Virus record (IMG/VR): IMGVR_UViG_3300032954_000025 | Location: 1-48,435 of that record | DNA: 48,435 bases | Strand: one strand, 5' to 3' | Origin: a virus | Shown: in pieces, positions 35,799 through 43,726 of the stretch | Position numbering within the stretch: position 1 is the first letter of the stretch | How the letters are laid out: every line of letters starts with the position of its first letter | The notes under the pieces: model-generated | Told to the model about the DNA's origin: nothing | Seen by the model: only the letters and a program-made list of their open reading frames with translations | The model's database searches: none | Made by a program: the position numbers and the translations under genes

Positions 35799-35990
35799 TT
35801 AACAAATCCTATTCTTAATCTCATTAGATTCAAAATCTAAAAAACACGCATAATCTCCATACTCTTCAGCATGTACTCTGCATACATCCATAAAATCAAA
35901 TGGATGCTCTGTACTAAAGTATAAGCGATGCAAGGCTTCGCCCTCACATCGCTTACCAGAAGAATCAACATAGGAACATTGATGAAGCAT
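35799..35990 (-). CDS. Cys/His-rich small protein, 63 aa
   Basis: A 63-residue protein whose ATG at 35990 has AAGAGGA just upstream. The layout C-x8-C, then H at residue 20 and a C..H pair (VCRVHAEEYG) suggests one metal site. It ends two bases before the UDG/exonuclease gene, so the two are co-translated. Function unknown, perhaps a polymerase accessory. Confidence 0.65.
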   Translation of the reverse strand: MLHQCSYVDSSGKRCEGEALHRLYFSTEHPFDFMDVCRVHAEEYGDYACFLDFESNEIKNRIC

Positions 35991-36000
35991 ATTTCCTCTT

Positions 36001-36174
36001 TTATTCAGCACCTTTATATTTCTTCGCTGTCTTTTTACGATGCTTTGCTTTTCGATCTTCCGAAAGTCCTATTGCTATAGCTTGTTTGCGAGATTTTACT
36101 TTCGGCCCATGTTTCGATCCACTATGTAGCTTCCCCTTTTTGAACTCCTCCATCGTCTTTTTCATTCCCGGCAT
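36001..36174 (-). CDS. Small basic DUF6496-like protein, 57 aa
   Basis: A 57-residue, very basic protein. The sequence KSRKQAIAIGLSE with a preceding MEEFKKGKLHSGS is a signature I recognise from small phage and bacterial proteins (DUF6496-like), whose function is undefined and probably involves nucleic acid binding. An AGGAG site precedes the ATG at 36174. Its first 53 bases overlap the end of the zinc-finger gene in another frame. The short size hides it from length-filtered gene calls. Confidence 0.8.
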   Translation of the reverse strand: MPGMKKTMEEFKKGKLHSGSKHGPKVKSRKQAIAIGLSEDRKAKHRKKTAKKYKGAE

Positions 36175-36394
36175 TTTCTTTCTCCTTTTCTATTGCATTA
36201 ATATGATTCTCTATAGCTTCCCACACTCTTTCCATATGCGGCTCAGGTCTTGGCATCGTGGATGCTAGAGTTCTCGGTACTGCTCTATTTCTACACGCTT
36301 CTCCTCTAGGAGCGCCGCATAGAGGACATTGGATGGATTTCCAAATCGCTTCGTAATCTGGTCTGCTTGTCCAATTACTTAGAAGTATTTCCAT
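36122..36394 (-). CDS. Phage-type zinc-finger protein, 90 aa
   Basis: A 90-residue protein with CPLCGAPRGEACRN near residues 23-36 and a following His/Arg segment (PHMERVWEAI), the same small zinc-finger type as at 33704-33919. The C-terminus is acidic and charged. It lies between a probable terminator and the DUF6496-like gene, with AAGGAA before the ATG. A DNA-binding accessory role is likely. Confidence 0.75.
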   Translation of the reverse strand: MEILLSNWTSRPDYEAIWKSIQCPLCGAPRGEACRNRAVPRTLASTMPRPEPHMERVWEAIENHINAIEKEKENAGNEKDDGGVQKGEAT

Positions 36395-36408
36395 TTAAAT
36401 TCCTTTTG

Positions 36409-36446
36409 AAAAAATATTCCTACCCACCATATTTCAGATGGGTAGG
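36409..36446 (-). terminator. Leftward intrinsic terminator or attenuator
   Basis: An 8-bp stem (36419-36426 with 36439-36446) is followed on the minus strand by AATATTTTTTC. It sits between the SSB-like gene and the zinc-finger gene, so partial read-through would set the ratio of recombination proteins to downstream replication proteins. Confidence 0.7.
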
Positions 36447-36464
36447 ATTGCTCAATGTGCGGAG

Positions 36465-36956
36465 CTAATTTGAATTCTTTGCCATATCATTTGCGTGTTG
36501 AATCTTTGGATACTTCTGTGCGCAATCAGGAATGCGGCAGATAAATTTCCTGATTGTGTTAAATGAGAATCCCTCTGCCGGAGGTCCAAGTTCCCATTCA
36601 GCTTCTTTGTTAATAAGTGGCCCGTTATATTTCCAAGTCTCTGGCTTACTCTCATCACCATCCCAACTTCCAGGGAGACTCAGTTTCCCATCAGGCTGTA
36701 CTTCCATAGGAAGACCGAAAGAATGAGAAAAATCCTGAATGAAATTCTCAATCGAGGTATTCAAATTTGCAATTACTTTCCGTTCCTTTTCCCATTCTGG
36801 ATGACCAATAATTACTGCATTTGCGTTTAGGTTAACAGAATTACCAGACTTCGCCATCTTCGGTTTGAATTCTACTAGTCGAACTCGATAAACTCCCGAT
36901 GGTACTGGTTTGAAACCTTCCAATTTTTCTTGCGAGAAACTCATTTTAAATGGCAT
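36465..36956 (-). CDS. DUF669-like single-strand DNA-binding protein
   Basis: A 163-residue protein of the type paired with Sak4 recombinases. It has the N-terminal beta start (GVYRVRLVEFKP near residues 21-32), then NSVNLNANAVIIGHPEWEKE and a central F-x-x-FGLPMEV segment. In known phages these proteins coat single strands for the recombinase. Its gene lies three bases after the Sak4-like gene. A terminator follows. Confidence 0.7.
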   Translation of the reverse strand: MPFKMSFSQEKLEGFKPVPSGVYRVRLVEFKPKMAKSGNSVNLNANAVIIGHPEWEKERKVIANLNTSIENFIQDFSHSFGLPMEVQPDGKLSLPGSWDGDESKPETWKYNGPLINKEAEWELGPPAEGFSFNTIRKFICRIPDCAQKYPKIQHANDMAKNSN

Positions 36957-36959
36957 TTT

Positions 36960-37784
36960 CTATTTTCCTTTGATTTGATTTAATTTTGCTTTGTGTTTTT
37001 CAATCATTTGAGTTATATTTGGCACTTCTACAGAATCTAGTAGAAGTGTCGTTGCTGCGCTGGAGTCTTCGTTTATCTTAGTGTAAACTTTATACTCTCC
37101 AGAAAATTGATCTACGTCTATATAAAATACCTCATTAAAAAGTGCAAGAATCGTATCCCAAAATTGTGGATTGATAGTCTGTCTACCTGTATATGCTGTT
37201 TTACTTTCTGTAGATTCAGCCTTATCTTTCTCATCTCTCTGATGGAATACGAATATGACATTTCCGAGTTGGGAAAATTCATTAAAAATATAATCAGCAT
37301 ATCCCCTAGAGCCATTTATAGCATCCCAACCTTTAGGAATCCAAAATACTTTTCCTAAGCCTAGTTTAATATTTCTTCGTACATCTGAAGACTGACTCAT
37401 TAATTCATTATCCATAGCTACTTTCATATAAGTTACTGAATCAAATATGAAAGAATCTGGAATCGGAAGTCCTTGTGCTTTTGCACTTTTGAAAGTAGAA
37501 AGATCACCTTCTATAGCTTTCATCGCTGTAGGACTAGTCTGAGTCAAATCGCGAAGAGTTTTTACCTTATACAATCTTCCTTTTGTAGCTTCACACATTC
37601 CTAGAGAAGCTGCTCTACCGTCAAAATCATAATGAAGAACATTCCCCGGAACTGTGGCAGCCATCCAGCTTTTTCCAGTTTTCGGTTTACCAACAATAGC
37701 AATGCGTAGGAATTTGGAAAGAGGATCTATAGAAGAAGCATCCTCTATTCCATCAATATAAGCAAATGGATCAGTTGTGTTCAT
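36960..37784 (-). CDS. Sak4-like AAA/RecA-type recombinase
   Basis: A 274-residue ATPase with Walker A GKPKTGKS (32-39) and Walker B SFIFDSV around residues 116-122, plus a conserved FVFHQRDEKD strand. This is the layout of Sak4/AAA_24 single-strand annealing recombinases, which act with a DUF669-like SSB and a RecB-like nuclease; both are adjacent. It would recombine or repair phage DNA during replication. Confidence 0.85.
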   Translation of the reverse strand: MNTTDPFAYIDGIEDASSIDPLSKFLRIAIVGKPKTGKSWMAATVPGNVLHYDFDGRAASLGMCEATKGRLYKVKTLRDLTQTSPTAMKAIEGDLSTFKSAKAQGLPIPDSFIFDSVTYMKVAMDNELMSQSSDVRRNIKLGLGKVFWIPKGWDAINGSRGYADYIFNEFSQLGNVIFVFHQRDEKDKAESTESKTAYTGRQTINPQFWDTILALFNEVFYIDVDQFSGEYKVYTKINEDSSAATTLLLDSVEVPNITQMIEKHKAKLNQIKGK

Positions 37785-37787
37785 AGT

Positions 37788-38018
37788 TTAATGGCTCACT
37801 TTATTTTTAGCTACGGTAAGAAGCTGATAATGTCCTTGACATAGGAAATCAACTTTATCAACTGCTTTTCCGTTTTTAAACGTTTTTGTTACTCTTCTAT
37901 ACTCCGGCTTCTTCGGGCATTGCATCTTATTTCCCGAATGAGCAAACTCTGCACACTTTATGCCAGATTCATTTAGTTCCTCTTGCAGAGTTAACTTTGT
38001 AATTACCGCATCGGACAT
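37788..38018 (-). CDS. Cys-rich small protein, 76 aa
   Basis: A 76-residue protein with Cys at about 22, 34 and 59 and His near 26 and 62, possibly one zinc site. A GGAG site precedes the ATG at 38018. It is co-transcribed with the Sak4-like gene, three bases upstream of it. Family unknown. Confidence 0.65.
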   Translation of the reverse strand: MSDAVITKLTLQEELNESGIKCAEFAHSGNKMQCPKKPEYRRVTKTFKNGKAVDKVDFLCQGHYQLLTVAKNKVSH

Positions 38019-38059
38019 TATCAGAACTCCTTTTATTTCAGATTTAATTCTAATTTAGA

Positions 38060-38146
38060 TTATTCTCCCGGTGGTCCGATAATATAACCAGTTATAACCA
38101 AGGCCAGATGTACTGCATAGGCGAGTGCTATATCCCACATAAACAT
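38060..38146 (-). CDS. 28-aa membrane micro-protein
   Basis: A 28-codon gene with a very strong AGGAGG site; either ATG at 38146 or 38140 can be used, and the second has better spacing. The product is one hydrophobic helix (DIALAYAVHLALVITGYIIG) ending PPGE. It is too short for standard callers. Spacing between its neighbours supports it. Single-helix micro-proteins often tune host membrane proteins, but the target is unknown. Confidence 0.65.
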   Translation of the reverse strand: MFMWDIALAYAVHLALVITGYIIGPPGE

Positions 38147-38158
38147 TTCCTCCTTTCT

Positions 38159-39283
38159 TTAAGGATTTACGGTTTCTTGACACTTCTTTATCTCCTCTTC
38201 CATTAATTTATTAACAGCACTTTCCTCCGAATCAACCTTTTCACAATCCCACATTCCATCTCGCTTGAATTCAGCATTTAAAATCTTGAACATAGATTCT
38301 TTAGAACCTTGTCTGTGAATTTGTTGTAGTGGGCACGTACTATAGCCAACGCAGGCTTGAGTATTCCACATTCTACTCATATCTGGATTTATTAGAAGTT
38401 GATAAATTCTACTTACGGTAGAAATTTGTCTCTTCTTATAATCCTCTATTTGTTCATCTGTTTTAAATAGTGCATACCTCTTAAACCTATCAGACATCTT
38501 TGTGTCTTTTGTACTATTTATTTGAAGGAAGTTCATCCAAATTTTATTGCAAGGCTTTCTATCTACATCTGGGAAATGTTTCAAAAGTTGCTGCGCTGCA
38601 TATACATACCCAGTCATTCCTTCTTGGACTTCCCAATTAATTAGAGGATTCTTTCCTCTAAAATCTTTTTTCGTCTTATGATCCATCGGACCTATTTCAT
38701 TACCATTGTCAACCAACAAATCAATTTTTCCACTAAGATACAAACGAAAAGGAGCAAAACTGTAAAGCTGATGATTAGATAATATTGGGACTTCTTTCTT
38801 TTTACCAAAATATAACTCAGCACCAATAACACGTATACGCTCATTATCAAGATTAAAATATTGTGCGTATTGAAGCATGAGCCCACAAAATCCAAAAAGC
38901 CCACCAAGTTTTTCATAATCACTTTTCCAAATGGGATGGTCTTTGTAGAATTCCATCTCCATTGTGTTCCAAATCTGCTTACAAATCTCTATCCCCCAGT
39001 ATTGTAGATCGAACTTTTTAGCTTTACGTAGGAGATAGTATAATTCGACCATCTTATGCACGCACGTCCCAAGATCGAAATACCATACTCTACCTTTTCC
39101 GCTGTATCCGAGAACGAAGTAGGTCCAGAATTGTTCTTCACATTCTCGGAATGTTTGGAGCATGTGGTTATCTAGGTAAAATTCAATTACACCATCTTCC
39201 GGATTATATTGAATCCAGTGTAAATGTCCATACTTTTTTAATAGTTCTAATTGCATTTCTTTTTCTTTTGTTAAACTAATCAT
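38159..39283 (-). CDS. RecB/Cas4-like PD-(D/E)XK nuclease
   Basis: A 374-residue nuclease. Residues about 184-206 (GKIDLLVDNGNEIGPMDHKT) hold D188 and D201-H-K203 of the PD-(D/E)XK core, with E156 and H76 upstream as in RecB/Cas4-type enzymes. Cys residues before and after the core (C48 region, CVGYSTC near residue 324, a late Cys) could bind an iron-sulphur cluster. With the adjacent Sak4-like and SSB genes it forms a recombination module and probably makes single-strand ends. Confidence 0.8.
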   Translation of the reverse strand: MISLTKEKEMQLELLKKYGHLHWIQYNPEDGVIEFYLDNHMLQTFRECEEQFWTYFVLGYSGKGRVWYFDLGTCVHKMVELYYLLRKAKKFDLQYWGIEICKQIWNTMEMEFYKDHPIWKSDYEKLGGLFGFCGLMLQYAQYFNLDNERIRVIGAELYFGKKKEVPILSNHQLYSFAPFRLYLSGKIDLLVDNGNEIGPMDHKTKKDFRGKNPLINWEVQEGMTGYVYAAQQLLKHFPDVDRKPCNKIWMNFLQINSTKDTKMSDRFKRYALFKTDEQIEDYKKRQISTVSRIYQLLINPDMSRMWNTQACVGYSTCPLQQIHRQGSKESMFKILNAEFKRDGMWDCEKVDSEESAVNKLMEEEIKKCQETVNP

Positions 39284-39303
39284 TTAGTGGCTACCTGCCT
39301 TTT

Positions 39304-39528
39304 CTATCCTACTGTTCCCCATGATATACGGGTTCTTAATGTAATTGTTAGTTCTCTTAATTTTAGAGCCATAAGCCCTGCTGCGCTATTTGCTACAATA
39401 GGAAAGTCAGTTCTTTCTAAAGCAAGATGGTGTCTTATGTGCGGTTGTATTACATCTGTTTTCGTTTTTGTATAGAAAACTGAATACTCATCATTCAATT
39501 TAATCTCATCAAATTCTTCCCTATTCAT
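39304..39528 (-). CDS. Hypothetical protein, 74 aa
   Basis: A 74-residue protein coupled by a four-base ATGA overlap to the previous gene. The N-terminus is acidic and the C-terminus basic and beta-like (LKLRELTITLRTRISW). No motif is visible. Part of the recombination operon. Confidence 0.65.
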   Translation of the reverse strand: MNREEFDEIKLNDEYSVFYTKTKTDVIQPHIRHHLALERTDFPIVANSAAGLMALKLRELTITLRTRISWGTVG

Positions 39529-40163
39529 TTCACCTTCTTCAATGCCGCTAAAATTTGATCCGGACTCATACCACCCTTCATTAAACTCTGAAGTCCTGCT
39601 ATGAGATTAACCTCACTGCCACTCTTCTCTCGTGGTTTAACTGTTCTGGTTTTCTTGACTGTAGTTTCAGTGCTAATAGTATTAAGATCATTCCCATTAG
39701 CATCACGAATAACAAACTTCTTCCCAGCATTTCTATGGAAATACTCAACTCTACGTTTGTCTCTTTCATTTATCATCCCCATGTATAGAGTTTGGTGATA
39801 CTCTATTGCAAGAGAGAGTTCTTGATCGGACATTTCTGTGATTTTGCGCTGGTAGAAAAGCCAATCTAAGCCACTGAATTTTATAGATTTATATTTATGG
39901 ATTTTTGTGGTGAGTTGATCTGTTTCGGGATTATATTTCTCTCTTGTAACAGATACATTTTGCGTTGTCATTTCTACATCTTTACAACAATCTTTGCAGT
40001 ATTGTGGATCTACTCCTGAGGCGAAATGTGTACAGTAGGTAGATCCACAACGGCCACATTGATTAATTGGGATTTGATTACACAAATTAGCTTCCTTACA
40101 TAAGAAGCATACTTTTGGAAACTCTAACGGTATAGGAGATTCTTCTTGTTCTATCTCAGACAT
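39525..40163 (-). CDS. Zinc-finger protein with C-terminal helical tail, 212 aa
   Basis: A 212-residue protein with a Cys-rich start: CFLCKEANLC, then CGRCGSTYCTHF, then YCKDCC, eight or more Cys that would bind two zincs in a RING/FYVE-like arrangement. The middle is helical (YQRKITEMSDQELSLAIEYH) and the end is basic with a final GMSPDQILAAL helix. ATG at 40163 is preferred over a GTG at 40175. Function unknown; a DNA- or protein-binding adaptor is likely. Confidence 0.7.
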   Translation of the reverse strand: MSEIEQEESPIPLEFPKVCFLCKEANLCNQIPINQCGRCGSTYCTHFASGVDPQYCKDCCKDVEMTTQNVSVTREKYNPETDQLTTKIHKYKSIKFSGLDWLFYQRKITEMSDQELSLAIEYHQTLYMGMINERDKRRVEYFHRNAGKKFVIRDANGNDLNTISTETTVKKTRTVKPREKSGSEVNLIAGLQSLMKGGMSPDQILAALKKVK

Positions 40164-40443
40164 TCTCAAATTCACCTTTCCAATCTAATTCTAATACCTG
40201 AGCAATCATTCGTAACATCTGAGGAATATCTTTATTCACATTAGGATCTGAACCTATTATTGAATGTGTTCCCCATTGCATCTGTACATCAAATAATACA
40301 TCTACAGGAAACACAAACGTAATATACAAACATCCATCTGAATTTAATATCTTGACTTGGGCATTAAATCCAGCTTCTCTAAGCATTGAAGCTGCTTTGA
40401 TTAATTTATCAGCAAACTCAGATTGCTCTCTTAAGGTTGCCAT
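40156..40443 (-). CDS. Hypothetical protein, 95 aa
   Basis: A 95-residue protein with an N-terminal helix (EFADKLIKAASMLREAGFN) followed by beta strands (GCLYITFVFPVDVLFDVQ). It overlaps its neighbours on both sides by a few bases, and is the second gene after the promoter. Family not recognised. Confidence 0.7.
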   Translation of the reverse strand: MATLREQSEFADKLIKAASMLREAGFNAQVKILNSDGCLYITFVFPVDVLFDVQMQWGTHSIIGSDPNVNKDIPQMLRMIAQVLELDWKGEFENV

Positions 40444-40615
40444 TTGTTCTCGCCTTCTTTTCTAATTCAAATCTACTCTTCGAGTAATAATTCCGTCCAG
40501 CGAAAAAATCCTCTAGCAGAATCTTTATCAGCAACGATTTATCCCCCGTTGCTTCTAATTTATCTGCTAGAGGTTTGGGAACTCTGCTTGCTACAACTTT
40601 AGTAATTGTACTCAT
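40418..40615 (-). CDS. Ribbon-helix-helix-like small protein, 65 aa
   Basis: A 65-residue basic protein, first gene after the promoter near 40700. The stretch KVVASRVPKPLADKLEAT, then a helix (SLLIKILLEDFF), resembles the strand-helix-helix of ribbon-helix-helix repressors. I use the ATG at 40615; a GTG at 40672 would extend into the promoter region. An autoregulator of this operon is plausible, with the palindrome at 40716-40727 as a possible site. Confidence 0.6.
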   Translation of the reverse strand: MSTITKVVASRVPKPLADKLEATGDKSLLIKILLEDFFAGRNYYSKSRFELEKKARTNGNLKRAI

Positions 40616-40679
40616 AGGCGGGATTCTCTTAAAACTCTCGCTTTTAGCTTGAATGTGCCGTTGGGCAGGCACTAGATGG

Positions 40680-40709
40680 ATGTTAACATGTTGATTCTAG
40701 GTGTGTCAA
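40680..40709 (-). promoter_or_regulatory. Leftward promoter for the replication/recombination operon
   Basis: On the minus strand TTGACA (40709-40704) is followed after 18 bases by TAACAT (40685-40680). The -35 is perfect and the -10 matches four of six. It lies 65 bases upstream of the RHH-like gene. Confidence 0.55.
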
Positions 40710-40715
40710 GCATGA

Positions 40716-40727
40716 AGTGTATACACT
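40716..40727. promoter_or_regulatory. Perfect 12-bp palindrome, operator candidate
   Basis: AGTGTATACACT is a perfect palindrome just upstream of the -35 box of the leftward promoter. Its right half (GTATACACT) recurs at 178-186 in the other large control region. A common regulator could bind both. Confidence 0.5.
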
Positions 40728-40786
40728 CTAAACCCCTCATTCTAAGGGCGTTACATGCGTTTTAAGCGCCTCCGACCCTTTGATGA

Positions 40787-40816
40787 CCCCTCAGCACCTC
40801 GGAGAGCACTGAGGGG
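40787..40816 (-). terminator. Hairpin after the FtsK-like gene
   Basis: CCCCTCAG (40787-40794) pairs with CTGAGGGG (40809-40816), with extra CTC/GAG pairing inside. It lies 16 bases after the stop of the FtsK-like gene. There is no U tract on the leftward side, so termination may need other factors; on the plus strand GTTTTT follows. Confidence 0.5.
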
Positions 40817-40831
40817 AAGAGTTTTTAGAGT

Positions 40832-41968
40832 TCACCGCATCATCTGAAAACTTTCTCTTATGAATTGATGCTGCGAAAGTATTTTAGCTATATCATCTAG
40901 TTGAACGAAAGATCCGTGTGCTCTCCTCACTTGTGAGTCTGTTGCTGTTTTAAAGAGGAAATCTCCTTTTCCAAGGAGGTTTTCCGCTCCATTCTCGTCA
41001 AGTATAACTCTAGAATCGACTCCCGTAGGGAGCTTGAAGCAGATACGAGTTGGGAAGTTAACTTTAATAGTCCCACTAACAACTCTGACGTCAGGACGTT
41101 GTGTTGCGGCGATGATATGGATTCCAACTGCACGGCTAATCTGAGCAAGTGTCTGCAATGATTCTGAAATGCGCGTTCGCTTAGTGTCTTTGTCTTCATT
41201 TTTCGCAAGTTCCTTATCTTGTCCGATAATATCGGCTAATTCATCTATAACTAGGATATAGTACGGAAGTGGAAGTCCGTATCCTAATTTATTATACTCT
41301 CGGATATTCCTCGCTATTCCTTTCATTAAATTTGTGCGTCTACGAACTTCGAGTTTTAGATTTTCCATTACTTTATAGAGATGTTCAATCTTATCTACCA
41401 TCTCTTCTACATGATCTAACTGCGTCATTAAAGTAAGATCTAGTTGTTTTGTATCTACCAGTATTAGTTTTAGCTCATCCGGTGATTTAAGGACAGCCAA
41501 GGAACATAATAGCTGGTTAAGAAATACAGACTTACCACTACCAGTACTTCCACCGATAAGAACATGAGGCTGATCAATAAGATCAAGCGTGAAATTCTCC
41601 CCACGAGTTGTTTGTCCCATGATCAATGGGAGAGCAGCTTGTCTAGCTTCCTCAGAAGTTGCGAGCCAATACAACAACTTATCATAATTAATGATCTGCC
41701 GATCAAATCTTGGTACTGCAATAGAAATTTCATCACGCTCTCGTTTTATAAGGAGAGATTCAACACCTACTGAAAGTGCTAAATCCTCCGCCTTGCTCAT
41801 AACTTTAGAAAGTATTGCATCAACTTGAGGTCGGAAGAAGTACGTATGTACTATAGGTCCTTCTTCCAACCTTGTATAAGATGCAACGAATCCTAAAGAT
41901 ATCAGCTTCATTGTAAGCATCTGTACATTCCGTAGATGCGTTGGATCTTCAGGAAGTTGGATGGGCAT
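40832..41968 (-). CDS. FtsK/SpoIIIE-like DNA translocase without membrane domain
   Basis: A 378-residue ATPase. Residues 1-90 match the alpha-domain of FtsK (EGPIVHTYFF, then VPR), residues 139-147 are Walker A (GGSTGSGKS), 236-244 are Walker B (YYILVIDEL), and ISRAVGIHIIAATQRPDV is the FtsK family signature. Membrane and gamma (sequence-reading) domains are absent. FtsK pumps double-stranded DNA as a hexamer. A free FtsK motor is unexpected in a phage that already has a terminase. It overlaps the preceding gene by 20 bases. Confidence 0.85.
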   Translation of the reverse strand: MPIQLPEDPTHLRNVQMLTMKLISLGFVASYTRLEEGPIVHTYFFRPQVDAILSKVMSKAEDLALSVGVESLLIKRERDEISIAVPRFDRQIINYDKLLYWLATSEEARQAALPLIMGQTTRGENFTLDLIDQPHVLIGGSTGSGKSVFLNQLLCSLAVLKSPDELKLILVDTKQLDLTLMTQLDHVEEMVDKIEHLYKVMENLKLEVRRRTNLMKGIARNIREYNKLGYGLPLPYYILVIDELADIIGQDKELAKNEDKDTKRTRISESLQTLAQISRAVGIHIIAATQRPDVRVVSGTIKVNFPTRICFKLPTGVDSRVILDENGAENLLGKGDFLFKTATDSQVRRAHGSFVQLDDIAKILSQHQFIRESFQMMR

Positions 41969-42395
41969 TCATCATCCTTTCAAGTTTTTCAAGTTCTTCT
42001 TTCTCTTCTTTATCCTTCTTGAGCATGTGTCCAAGTATATGAATGTAGCTAATATATTGCGCAAGATGGAAACTTATATGTGTAATTTGCATTAAAAATA
42101 TCTCAGCAAATTCTTCAAATGTAAATTTTTTCTGTCCCTCTGCTACGGGAAAATCTTGATAGATTGTATAAAGAAACTCGTCCACTACCATATTCATAGC
42201 TTCAGCGTTTACAAATGCCTTACGAAGAAAGGCTAATTTTTCTTCTTTAGTAACAAGAGCGTAGAATTGTTTTCTACGCTCCTGAACTACATCTTTAGTA
42301 TAAATGCCGAGGTCTTTTATAAACTTTTCCTGTTCTTCTTCGGACATTTTATACTTTGAATATGTATTGAAATCAAAATTACAGTCGTCGCTCAT
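41949..42395 (-). CDS. Helical protein between vWA and FtsK genes, 148 aa
   Basis: A 148-residue, wholly helical protein with acidic N-terminus and a charged coiled-coil end (KKDKEEKEELEKLERMM). It shares four bases with the vWA gene and 20 with the FtsK-like gene, so all three are translated as one block. An adaptor between the two is possible. Family not recognised. Confidence 0.75.
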   Translation of the reverse strand: MSDDCNFDFNTYSKYKMSEEEQEKFIKDLGIYTKDVVQERRKQFYALVTKEEKLAFLRKAFVNAEAMNMVVDEFLYTIYQDFPVAEGQKKFTFEEFAEIFLMQITHISFHLAQYISYIHILGHMLKKDKEEKEELEKLERMMNAHPTS

Positions 42396-43201
42396 TTTAA
42401 TTTACCCGCTTCCAAATCCTTACGGACTTGTTCATTCATAAGCGCGAGTCTTAGCTTTGGTGCTAGATACTTTAGGCCCTGTTTGAAATCCATCTTATTC
42501 CTATCAAACACGAGGAAGTATCCAGAAGTACGCTCAGCTAATTCTTGAAGCAGCTTATACTCTTTAGAAGCCTTCATTACATTAGTACTGTATTCTTCTT
42601 GAGCTTTCTTCTCCTGTTCTGTATAATGTGCTGGTGCATAGGCTTGCCAAATTAAAACAGTATCAACTGGAGTCTTTTCTTCTATTGCTCTTTTGATTGT
42701 ATCTTCTTTATACGAAGTCTCATCATAATGATCTGGAGAACCATCAGAAAATACAATATATCTCGTTGCTTTTGGTTCAGCCAATTGTGCATGTTTCAAA
42801 GTCTCAAATAGCGGAGTCCCTCCTCCAGATGGAATTCCCCTAACAAGTACAGAAAGCGCAGGTAGATTAGTTGTGAGCTTTGTTAAATCAGTAAATCTAT
42901 ATTCCATTGGATGTACTGCTACAGAAGTTTGATTAGGGATACAATTTTTTAGAAGTTCAACTGTTCCTTCTTTTGCATCATCTAATTTAGTCCCTGCTTG
43001 TGTGGAACCCATAGAACCTGAGTCATCAAATATAACTCTCAGCCGCTCTAACATTGCTTCCGGCGGTGCCCACTGCTCGTTTTTTTTATCTTCCGTCCGT
43101 TTTGCAAGTGCGAGTTTTGCTTCTTCTTCGAGACGTTCTTTTTCCTTCGCGACGAGAGCTGAAAGTCCTGTTTTGGGTTTGGAAACTGGGTTGAAGGTCA
43201 C
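42392..43201 (-). CDS. von Willebrand factor A domain protein
   Basis: A 269-residue protein with a GTG start coupled to the upstream stop as GTGA and AGGAG seven bases away. Residues 1-50 are a charged helix. The vWA fold shows an intact MIDAS metal site: FDDSGSMGS (D59, S61, S63), a GGGTPLFE loop with its Thr, and FSDGSPD with its Asp. vWA domains bind ligands through the metal and often act in complexes with AAA motors. None but the FtsK-like ATPase is present nearby. Confidence 0.85.
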   Translation of the reverse strand: MTFNPVSKPKTGLSALVAKEKERLEEEAKLALAKRTEDKKNEQWAPPEAMLERLRVIFDDSGSMGSTQAGTKLDDAKEGTVELLKNCIPNQTSVAVHPMEYRFTDLTKLTTNLPALSVLVRGIPSGGGTPLFETLKHAQLAEPKATRYIVFSDGSPDHYDETSYKEDTIKRAIEEKTPVDTVLIWQAYAPAHYTEQEKKAQEEYSTNVMKASKEYKLLQELAERTSGYFLVFDRNKMDFKQGLKYLAPKLRLALMNEQVRKDLEAGKLK

Positions 43202-43350
43202 TTCTTACTCCTTTCTTGTTCGTTTTTAAGTATTAGAAGCATCTTTGAAAATCCTAAAATCATCGTAGCTCTTTCGAGACGAGTCATCTTAGGAGAAAGA
43301 CGTTCTACTGCGGTAACTAAGCGATTTAGAGAATGAGTGAAGGGTTTCAT
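43198..43350 (-). CDS. 50-aa helical protein
   Basis: A 50-residue basic helical protein with a hydrophobic centre (ATMILGFSKMLLILK). It is ATGA-coupled to the preceding gene and GTGA-coupled to vWA. No other function is visible. It may be a small partner of the vWA protein. Confidence 0.7.
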   Translation of the reverse strand: MKPFTHSLNRLVTAVERLSPKMTRLERATMILGFSKMLLILKNEQERSKK

Positions 43351-43577
43351 ATCCTCTTTTCCCACGATACATCCATGTTAGCGGTTTCTTGTCTTAGCAG
43401 TTTCAAATATGGTTCACTGATAAACCATACATGCGTTTCAGGATTATAAGTCCTAACTGCTGTAGGTACGTGCTTTTTAATTAAACCAACGAACTCTTTT
43501 AAAAGCGCCATATCGAGAGAGTGTCCGTCTCGCGGTAGGGCTTTTAGAGAGCGGTGGTCGTATTCTACTATCAACAT
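43347..43577 (-). CDS. Hypothetical protein, 76 aa
   Basis: A 76-residue protein with a beta-alpha-beta look: IVEYDHRSLKALP, then a helix (MALLKEFVGLIKKH) and THVWFISEPYLKLL. It overlaps the next and previous genes by a few bases, showing tight coupling. Family unknown; DNA-damage or repair-type small folds are possible. Confidence 0.7.
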   Translation of the reverse strand: MLIVEYDHRSLKALPRDGHSLDMALLKEFVGLIKKHVPTAVRTYNPETHVWFISEPYLKLLRQETANMDVSWEKRI

Positions 43578-43726
43578 TTCTTCTTTATATCCTCCAATAT
43601 TAATTTTCTAAGATAAGCAGATATATTATAGTTCTGTGCCTTAATTTGCAAATACTGCTCTTCTGTCAAGCGCACGTGAACTTTGAAATCTTTTCGCTTA
43701 TTGATGGGAAGTATCGCTCTACCCAT
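43571..43726 (-). CDS. Ribbon-helix-helix/MobC-like small protein, 51 aa
   Basis: A 51-residue basic protein: a strand (FKVHVRLTEEQY) followed by two helices, the fold seen in ribbon-helix-helix or relaxosome accessory proteins. It starts at 43726 in a TAATG overlap with the J-domain gene and ends inside the next gene. It may bind DNA and set expression of this cassette. Confidence 0.65.
   Translation of the reverse strand: MGRAILPINKRKDFKVHVRLTEEQYLQIKAQNYNISAYLRKLILEDIKKKC

Noticed and set aside
10891-36469. Shared string GTGCGGAGCTAA near 10893 and 36458
   Set aside because: A 12-base match between two sites is expected many times by chance in 48 kb, and contexts differ.
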